Shown here piece by piece: positions 9,501 to 14,790 of a stretch of 14,790 nucleotides of DNA (position 1 is the stretch's first letter; the number at the start of each line of letters is the position of its first letter). Position numbers and translations under genes: made by a program. The stretch covers positions 7,168-21,957 of the forward strand of contig BDIU01000284.1 in assembly GCA_002118135.1 (NCBI GenBank), read 5' to 3'. The stretch is from Trebouxia sp. TZW2008. Its lineage: Eukaryota > Chlorophyta > Trebouxiophyceae > Trebouxiales > Trebouxiaceae. The notes under the pieces were generated by a model. The model did not search any database, had not been told where the DNA came from, and saw only the letters and a program-made list of their open reading frames with translations.

Positions 9501-12500
9501 ATTCTCAATCCTATGTATGGGTCTCGCCGCAAACAACTGCTGCATGAGGAACTAATACCTTAATTTGGGTGACCAGTTGCTCCAGCCAGGGCACTGTTTT
9601 CTCAGCTGTGAAAATGAGCCTAGTCAGGCAGGGCTCTACTGGGCCTGCCCCTGCTGCATGCAACTGATGCTGCCCTTGTTGGAACTCAGCAACGGGTTGA
9701 GTATCTGTTGAAGAGGGTTTGGGTGCTGAAGAAGAGGAAGAGCTGGCAGGATTGTCAGGGCTGAAGTCAAGGGCAGATGCCTGGAAGGTGCCCTCTTTGA
9801 GCAAGCGCTGAAGAAGAGGAATCACTGGTGGTCTGACCTGCAGTGCAGCGGGTTGTCCAATCTGATCATGCCCATCAAACGCAATACATCTGTGCTCATT
9901 AAATGCGATGCATATTACATAGTGCTTATGGTGGACATATACCAACAACAATTGTTTGACTTCCAGCACGTGTGCTAGTTGTGTGACGTTCAACTTTTGG
10001 TGGTCAAAAATAGTTATGTCGCGCCAAATGGTTCAAGGAGACCCCTTGAAGTTGACAGCTTTCACTTCACCACACACTGTGGCTTAAGCTCAAAAGCCCG
10101 ATGCTTTTGTACACAGCAGACACCAATACAATGAAGGAAATATCATGTCAGCAGCAGATGAGTGACCTTGTGCACACGGGTCAACAACATAGTGGCCTGG
10201 GTCTAATGCATCAGCAACTGCCTGCTAGTCAATGACAGAAAAGATGTGTGTGCAATGTGCAGCCAGACACACAAGTCTTCATGGCATCAAGTCTCAGCTT
10301 GAATTCAAGTGCAAAAGGCTGACCTTGTGCAAGTTGATCAGCAGCAAAGTGACTTTGCCACTTCCATGCAGTAGCCTCTGTTTGCTGTCCAGCTGATGCA
10401 TTTATCATAGATCATCTGCACTCCAAGTGCGGTGTACACACGCCCAGCAAGCACTAGCACTCACATCATCAAATAGCAACTACCTTCACTAAGTTTGTTG
10501 ACAACAGGTCAGAGGGTTGACCTTGTGCACATTGGTCAGCAGCAAAGTGCCCTCCCCAGTCCAGTGCAACAGCCCCTGCTTACTGCCCCTGCCAAAGAGC
10601 TGGCTGCCAGAATTATCTAGCTTGCCACAGTCCAGCCGCACTATGGGCCAGTCTTCATGCTTGCTGGACCGGTAGTGAATTTGTGCCGCGACGTTGTCTT
10701 TTTCCAGTCCAGGCTCACCAAAGATCAAAACAGGCCGCCTGCAGCAAGTAGACTTCTGAAGACACACACGCTACCCTCTGTGTGAGCTGCCATACTTGCC
10801 AAAGGACGCTGTTGCAGCTGCAGACTGCCACACGTGTGGTAAGCGTGCAGACAAATGTTACCTGCAGTCTTTCCTCTGCATCATGCTGTGGCTTGGGTTC
10901 AGTAAAGTGTCAGCAATATGAGGCACAGGTAGACTGACTTGCATGCTTGCACACGGTACAAACTCCAATCAAATCAGCACCATCATCACCTGGTAGAGGC
11001 GTTTGCAGCCTGCTTGTTCTGGCGTTTCAGCCGCTGAGCAAAGTGTGAGATACCACCAGTGTTTTGTTCAATTATTGACTTGGTTTTTTCTGAGAATGAT
11101 GATCTCAGCACAAGTTGGGCAAGTGCAATCACCTGATTGGTCTTGTGCAGCCTGCATTGTCTGGCTTTTTAGTTGCTGGGCAAAATCTCTGTCAGTCGCA
11201 AGAGACAAGACCTTCTGAAGACTGTGCGTCGGGCGGAATAAAAGCAAGCAGTAGTTCAATGACCTGGTAGGGTCCTTTGCAGCCTGCATGGTCTGGCTCT
11301 TTAATCTCTGAGCAAAGCGTGAGCTGCCCACAATACCTCGTGTGGGTGCAGGTGCCAGGAAAGGCTGCAGCACCTGAGATCTTGCATGCTGCTCCTGCAA
11401 GGCAACCAAAACTGAACCTGCTTGTGTTGGGCAGGAATCAGGAAGCGCTGCAGCACCTGAGACCTTGGACGCTGCTTCTGCAACACAACCAAAATTGCAG
11501 CCACCATTAATAGACGGACAGCATATGCTTTGATCAGCAAGCCTCAGCTGCAACTATGATGTCTTCCTGCGCGCTGCTACTGAACCATGGTTGAAGAGGG
11601 TAACATCATGTGAAGTTCAGCACAAGCTGAAGTCATAGAGACTGGAGCAACAAGGTCTGCTGCAAGAACGGGAAAAATTTAGGTGCTGCAACACTTGTGG
11701 CCTTGCATGATGCTTCTGCAAGCTGGGGAATAATATACTACCGAACACATTGCATGCAGGGACAATGCAAACATAATGTCATGAAACACTCCAGCAGTGC
11801 CTCTCTTACTTCTTGTACCTCAAGCTTGGCTTTGGACACTGTGAGCTGTTGTGATAGGTCTCTCTAGTACAGCTTGCTGTACCTGTAGCTTGGCTTCAGA
11901 CACTGATAGCTGTTGTGACAGATCTCTGAACAAGGCCTGCTGCACTCCGGGGTGATCTAACAGAAGCTGCCTGAAGCTTGCTGCGCTGAAGCTGATGACG
12001 TCTGTTGTGGCTGCTAAGGTGATTGAGGCGGTGCAGTCTTCAATGAGCAGCAGCTCGATCAGATTAATACAGGTCCCTGGTTGTGCATGGTATGCTGCAA
12101 CATAATGTAACATAATGAAGCCCCTGTTACTGAAACGGAAAGCCAGCTTGCTTTCAGCAGCAGCTCCTTTAACTTGATGCAGGCCCCTGATTGTGCATGG
12201 TACGCTGAAGCACAATAATGTCATTGTCCCTGGAAAGGAAGGTCAGCTTATTTTGAGCAGATTTCACTGAGCATCATCTCCTTTGGGTTGATGCAGGTTC
12301 TCATTTGTGCATAGTATGCTGCAGCACATCACAGCATCAATCAATTGACCATGACATACAGGCTTGGTTAAAAAAAGTGGTGGCTACTTACACTCGCGTT
12401 CCTTCCTCAAAAAGGCACCACTGCTCGGTAACACGTAGCAAGCTGCTGGTGCAGAGCCTTGTTCTGCCAATATGAAGCCAGCTGGCAGAACCTCCAACCT

Positions 12501-12824
12501 GCTGTGCTCTGCTAATTGTTGCAGCGCTGCAGCTCTGATCTCCTGCAAATTGGACGCTGCGAGCAAACGGCTCAAGCAGTCTCTAGATATCTGGTCGCCT
12601 GAGCTGTCTTCTCGGGGCGTGTCGGAGCTTGATGCTTGCAGGGAGCCCAACTGGGTCTGTCGGAAAAGTCTGGCAAAACGCTGCTGGCACGCATTGTTGA
12701 GACAAACTTGCTTTGCAGAAGCTGGCTTGCATTTGCGCGCGAGGCTAGACGGTGAGCGCCTTCTTGCAGTGCCAGCCCCGGATTGCAGCGATGGCACCGG
12801 AAACGTGCACGCGAAAGCCGACAT
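2237..12824 (-). CDS. Plastid-targeted cNMP-binding / sigma54-type AAA+ / polyferredoxin membrane protein, 15 exons
   Basis: Coding exons in transcript order: 12824-12392, 12094-11883, 11394-11264, 10738-10522, 9837-9559, 8749-8597, 8282-8122, 7404-7223, 6453-6367, 5714-5573, 4983-4871, 4546-4387, 3509-3253, 3073-2943, 2458-2237. All introns are GT-AG, phases match at every junction, and the joined frame is 959 codons plus TGA. The start is the first in-frame ATG after a stop at 12858-12860. Domains: leader (about 1-60), CRP/FNR-like fold (about 82-215), degenerate AAA+ (about 235-490), membrane polyferredoxin (about 530-770), hydrophobic C-terminus to 959. Known from the family: bacterial and cyanobacterial proteins share this domain order and length. 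Inferred: a membrane redox protein in the plastid, of bacterial, possibly cyanobacterial, ancestry. Substrate and partners are unknown. Least certain are the acceptor at 3074 (exon 14) and the donor at 3252. Confidence 0.86.
3521..4345 (-). repeat. Intron 12: repeated copies of the 3' end of exon 12 with its donor site
   Basis: Exon 12 ends GTGCTGTGCATGACCTGCCT, then CAAAGCTTGCCCTCACAAAAG before its donor GTAT. Diverged copies of this edge lie at about 4265-4340, 4093-4130, 3781-3845, 3639-3690 and 3521-3560. Those at 4093 and 3781 keep the CACAAAAG/GTAT donor context. The copy nearest exon 13 ends CACAACAG/GTAAAG only about 15 nt before the CTGCAG acceptor of exon 13. Confidence 0.8.
3877..3990. 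repeat. Imperfect trinucleotide microsatellite (AAT/GAT/AAC family)
   Basis: A run of mixed trinucleotides (AGT, AAT, GAT, AAC, CAA) fills about 110 bp inside intron 12. The open frames it creates on both strands are low-complexity Ile/Thr/Val strings and are not genes. Confidence 0.85.
4600..4712 (-). repeat. Intron 11: decayed copy of the 5' edge of exon 12 with its acceptor
   Basis: The stretch repeats the start of exon 12 and the intron bases before it. On the minus strand ATTGTCAGCATATGCAG/GCAACTG echoes the true ATTGTGAGCATGCAG/GCAACTG (acceptor ending at 4547). About 15 nt are missing after GCAACTG, which breaks the frame. The blocks CTCAGCAGGGCCCC (4503 and 4657) and ACAATGCTCAG (4557 and 4694) mark the repeat. 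Confidence 0.82.
5262..5285. repeat. Short CAG/AGC microsatellite in intron 10
   Basis: Five tandem AGC units in a longer CAG-rich context. On the minus strand it yields the poly-Leu string of a spurious small open frame. Confidence 0.7.
7405..7940 (-). repeat. Intron 7: several tandem copies of the 5' half of exon 8
   Basis: The anchor GAAGAGCACTGCCACAA occurs in exon 8 at 7332 and again at 7554 and 7753 (spacings 222 and 199 bp); shorter related blocks occur at about 7478-7540 and 7846-7936. The copy at about 7545-7630 has a usable acceptor (GTTGCAG) and still encodes NFWSHQLNHNFVVYLYTF, against NFWPHQLNHNFIIYLYTF in the true exon. The copies lack the later FWAYWWPG...WCS part and a matching donor, so they cannot replace exon 8. 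Confidence 0.85.
8011..8078 (-). repeat. Copy of the 3' edge of exon 7, in intron 7
   Basis: On the minus strand GGTTGAAACCCTTCCTGAGA occurs at the end of exon 7 (next to its donor at 8121) and again about 90 bp downstream at about 8032-8051, followed by CAGTACTCACC instead of AGGTACTGAC. The copy has lost the G of the donor junction. Confidence 0.8.
8969..9180 (-). repeat. Intron 5: two copies of the 5' edge of exon 6 with acceptor
   Basis: Plus-strand positions 8969-9067 repeat the start of exon 6, including ATCTGCCACATCTGCCGGCC (8711-8730 in the exon, 9001-9020 in the copy) and the AAATTGT/AAATCAT stretch before the acceptor. A second, more diverged copy lies at about 9102-9180, about 130 bp further upstream in the gene. 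The nearer copy keeps a TTTGCAG acceptor but is out of frame after the insertion that follows. Confidence 0.82.
10159..10395 (-). repeat. Intron 4: two copies of the 3' edge of exon 4 with donor
   Basis: The exon 4 edge on the plus strand, TTGACCTTGTGCACATTGGT then CAGCAGCAAAGTG (from 10517), recurs at about 10318-10395 as CTGACCTTGTGCAAGTTGAT then CAGCAGCAAAGTG, and more faintly at about 10159-10195. Both keep the CAAG/GTCA donor context. Confidence 0.8.
10983..11220 (-). repeat. Intron 3: two copies of the 3' edge of exon 3
   Basis: The exon 3 end encodes FAQRLKSQTMQAAKD. A copy at about 11125-11215 still reads FAQQLKSQTMQAAQD on the minus strand, and a further copy at about 10983-11062 repeats TTTGCAGCCTGC and TGAGCAAAG on the plus strand. 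Both lie downstream of the true donor at 11263. Confidence 0.82.
11428..11725 (-). repeat. Intron 2: two copies of the 5' edge of exon 3 with acceptor
   Basis: The true exon 3 starts after TTGCAG (11400-11395) and encodes EQHARSQVLQPFLAPA. A copy at about 11428-11500 encodes QRPRSQVLQRFLIPA after its own TGCAG, and a weaker copy lies at about 11655-11725. Both lie upstream of the exon in gene orientation. Confidence 0.82.
11809..11864 (-). repeat. Copy of the 3' edge of exon 2, 63 bp downstream
   Basis: On the minus strand CAACAGCTATCAGTGTCTGA then AGCCAAGCTACAG/GTAC (exon 2 end and donor at 11882) is followed 63 bp later by CAACAGCTCACAGTGTCCAA then AGCCAAGCTTGAG/GTAC. The copy has an in-frame TGA, so the first donor is taken as real. 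Confidence 0.82.
11883..12094 (-). other. Exon 2: second half of the cNMP-binding domain
   Basis: Residues 145-215. The segment PGTCINLIELLL aligns with the phosphate-binding cassette region of CRP-type domains, followed by a beta strand (TTDVISFSAASF) and the closing helix (LLLDHPGVQQALFRDL, then QQLSVSEAKLQ). The cassette lacks the usual Gly-Glu pair and the Arg-Ser pair that contact the cyclic phosphate, so cAMP or cGMP binding is doubtful. The acceptor is TTGCAG at 12100-12095; the donor is GT at 11882-11881. Phase 1 in, phase 0 out. Confidence 0.82.
12105..12340 (-). repeat. Intron 1: two tandem copies (about 110 bp) of the 5' edge of exon 2
   Basis: The true exon 2 begins GCAG/CATACCATGCACAACCAG (minus strand). 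Copies about 110 and 224 bp upstream read TCAG/CGTACCATGCACAATCAG (about 12158-12212) and GCAG/CATACTATGCACAAATG (about 12270-12325). They encode YHAQSGACIKLKELLL and YYAQMRTCINPKEMML, against YHAQPGTCINLIELLL. Each keeps an AG acceptor in the same phase. Confidence 0.86.
12392..12824 (-). other. Exon 1: transit-like leader and start of the cNMP-binding fold
   Basis: Residues 1-144. The N-terminus begins MSAFACTFPVPS and has no acidic residue until about position 68, with Arg, Lys, Ser and Ala rich stretches (ARRRSPSSLARKCKPASAK), as expected of a chloroplast transit peptide; mitochondrial targeting cannot be excluded. The CRP/FNR fold starts around residue 82, and the pattern LPAGFILAEQG (113-123) is the usual entry to the beta roll. 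The donor is a consensus GTAAGT at 12391-12386, leaving phase 1. Confidence 0.8.
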
Positions 12825-13180
12825 CTGCACGCGTAGTGACAACGTGTCAAATACGAGTCAAAATGTCGGAGTGACAAGCTGCGCAGCGTCCAGTAAGTGG
12901 TCGCACTAGCCTGCTCACTGAGGTGCCGGAACAGCACAGAGCCGACTCTCGCCTTGCATCCACTGCAACTAATGCGGTGCTTCCTTTGTTTCTTTGTTAC
13001 GTTGACGGCCCGCAACACCCAGTGGATGCGTTGCGATGGGTGTACCAGCATCACGGTTGAAAGAGAGAAGATTTTACATTGCTTTGCTGCTAGTTCTTGA
13101 AAACTTTTGGGTATATACACCTGTACATACGTGTGTATATGTATAATGCATGTATAAGTGTAGATGGACTGTGTATAAGG
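12825..13180 (-). promoter_or_regulatory. Presumed 5' UTR and TATA-rich upstream region of the main gene
   Basis: From 12825 to about 13090 the sequence is GC-richer than the introns and has no convincing exon in the frame of the main gene. At 13110-13180 there is a dense TATA-like stretch (TATATAC, TGTATATGTATAATG and similar) about 290-350 bp before the ATG. The transcription start cannot be placed from sequence. Confidence 0.3.
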
Positions 13181-13189
13181 CATTTGCAT

Positions 13190-14790
13190 AAGGTAAATAA
13201 GTGGTATATGGTGTAGATTAGTAACAATTAATCATATAACCTGGCTTCACGTATGGCATATATGGGCTCAAACTGGCGTCATTTTTTACGTAATCGACAT
13301 CTGCTGCTAACGTTCTACTGATAATATCGTCTGTTGCTTGTGGAGCTTGTGGAAACGTGCATGAAGTGAAGCTAACGCTGTCACATGCACGAAATGGCCA
13401 TAAAAAGGCTGAAAACAAGTTGTCAAGTCAGGTCGGCGCTGAGCGTCTACGGATTCCGTATACCAGCGTTTTGGGCGTAGATACAGAGGGGGTTGGACCT
13501 CCTTCTGCGTCATTTTCACCGCTCAGAGACAACTGGACAAGGGTGGGGTGTTTGAGTCCCCATCCCGGGCGATCAGACTTGTTGTCTGGCCAAAACCTGT
13601 AAAAATCCTGCTCTGGATGGTCTCTGGATATACGGTGTGACGATGCTTAAGATCGTATATACGTATACGCCACGTGCCTTAATAAACTCCAGATTGATTG
13701 GCGGGCGCCAACTTAACTCCGACACCAGAGCTCGCAGTGTGCGGCGGAAATTCCTCGATTTGCCAGCGAAAGGCGCAAGATTTGCCTTTATGTTCGCTCG
13801 GACCTGCCCATTGAATACAGCAAAATCTTTACAGTGTTGACCTTTCAGGTGCCGATGTGCAGTGAGGGCCAGAAACATCTACACATGTGCAGCACTGAAA
13901 CATATAGAGTTGAGGACAAAAGTCATGCTTAGTCATGCTCGCACTGTTGCCAAGATCTTGTGCACGGCTCAATCTATTCAGGGCACGAAATGCACTAGTT
14001 CCACTTGCATGTTTAGCACATATCAATGAGACATCCTGAGGCTAAGCAGCACTTTCCCGTGCCCTGCCGGTCAGACCACCTGTGGTAAAGCATTAGAAAT
14101 AACAAGCATTGCATTGCTATGAATTCTTATCTATGTAGTATGCAACATACTTTGCCATGTTCCAGAAACATCTGGCAAGCATATGATACCAAGGGATGCG
14201 TCGTGTCAAGGCCATCAGGACTTTGATTGAGCCTACACCTAACTCAGGCCACAACACCGGTCCGAAGCTGAATTGCAGTGCTCCAAAAACTGACTGCAAG
14301 TTCATCGTCTGACAGCAATGATACAGTAACCCAGCATCCTTGAGTGTCCTGCACACAGCTGCTCGATCACATTTGGAAGACTGTAATACATCAAAGTGAG
14401 AAGCAAAGACTTTAAAAGCACTCAGCATGGCGCAGCATGTTCTGCAATGCTGACTGTAAATGTGGGTGTTTGACATGACCAGAAGCAGCTAAAAGCTTAT
14501 GTTGAGGGGTGCACTCATTTTCAATCAAGGCAGCTTTCCAAGCATCTTTTCCTCTGTGCTTGAGGACTTCTTTGATCAAGGCAGCTTCAAGCATTACCAG
14601 TCGTATTTAGGCAATGCAGGTGTACTCAGCAAGAACTTTTGAGGATTGAATAGCTCAGTGGTGCTTGTAATTGTAACGTGCTGAGATACTTGCACAGCAG
14701 AGCTTGAGCGCTATTCCAAGAAAACCATGTGTAGACACACCAGAAGTGTTGTCTCTTATCTGATGGACCGATCGGCGGTTAGGCACGATC
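13190..14790. other. Unassigned right flank
   Basis: About 1.6 kb with no recognisable protein family. The largest open frames are 14476-14117 minus (119 codons), 13878-13573 minus (101 codons) and 14594-14412 minus (60 codons, LEAALIKEVLKHRGKDAWKAA). The last two of these could be exons of an unseen gene but no splice chain or homology supports it. A G-box core (CACGTG) lies at about 13672-13677 next to a TATACGTATA stretch (about 13656-13668). Confidence 0.4.

Larger units (their letters stand above)
8122..11394 (-). other. Exons 3-7: degenerate sigma54-activator-type AAA+ domain
   Basis: Residues 216-529. The domain opens with RGIVGSSRFAQRLKSQ, the usual entry of NtrC-class ATPases (G-x-S-xx-M/F). 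Walker A reads GEPGLEKD (266-273) where the family has GESGTGKE. The GAFTGA loop that touches sigma-54 is replaced by QGLLHW (313-318), and Walker B reads GTLLLTNV, with TN in place of the catalytic DE. Later elements are well kept: LIFTAE (sensor I region), PLRVRPADVADL, and FPGNVKELE (sensor II, 470-478). A Ser-rich linker lies in exon 5 around residues 361-375. There is no Fis-type helix-turn-helix after the AAA+ domain; it runs through PEEVFWFASQPKDR into the membrane part. ATP hydrolysis and sigma-54 activation therefore look unlikely. Confidence 0.85.

Noticed and set aside
12384..12842. A start at 12842 (TTG) for the main gene
   Set aside because: TTG is not an expected eukaryotic start. 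The first in-frame ATG, at 12824, directly begins a good transit-like leader.
12572..13189. 205-codon minus-strand open frame overlapping exon 1
   Set aside because: It runs in a different frame from the cNMP domain of exon 1 and starts in TATA-rich low complexity. It is best explained as a shadow of exon 1 plus 5' UTR.
2..14790. CRISPR arrays, tRNA or rRNA genes
   Set aside because: No regular spacer-repeat array, tRNA A/B-box pair with a foldable cloverleaf, or rRNA core was seen. The repeats present are diverged exon copies and microsatellites.

Overview
This window is nuclear DNA from an intron-rich eukaryote, most likely a green alga (chlorophyte). The clues are many short exons joined by GT-AG introns (typically ending TGCAG), a plastid-type leader on the main protein, and a protein family otherwise familiar from cyanobacteria and other bacteria. 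Genus cannot be fixed from the sequence.

The window is dominated by one minus-strand gene, running from an ATG at 12824 to a TGA at 2237. I assembled 15 coding exons by hand. Every junction keeps frame and uses GT/AG, and the coding length is 2880 nt (959 residues plus stop). The predicted protein has a Ser/Arg-rich transit-like leader, a CRP/FNR-type cyclic-nucleotide-binding fold, a degenerate sigma-54-activator-type AAA+ domain, and a NapH/NosR-like membrane polyferredoxin with CxxCP, CxxxCP and a classical CxxCxxCxxxCP 4Fe-4S motif, followed by a hydrophobic C-terminal membrane region. In bacteria this architecture is usually called 'sigma 54-interacting transcriptional regulator'. Here the ATPase signatures and the sigma-54 contact loop are eroded, so an organellar membrane redox-linked sensor or electron carrier is more plausible than a transcription activator.

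The second striking feature is the introns. Many contain diverged tandem copies ('echoes') of the edge of the neighbouring exon, often with its splice site: acceptor-side copies upstream of the exon, donor-side copies downstream. The clearest are in introns 1, 2, 3, 4, 5, 7, 11 and 12, and as a three-copy 149-bp tandem array over the last exon and 3' flank.

Left of the main gene lie about 1.5 kb without a recognisable gene. The 5' end of a second minus-strand gene follows, an alpha/beta hydrolase (exons 659-444 and 339-297) that leaves the window to the left. At the left edge is what looks like the 3' end of a non-LTR retroelement ending in an ATTG repeat. Right of the main gene are its presumed 5' UTR, a TATA-rich stretch and about 1.6 kb of unassigned sequence with only weak open frames.
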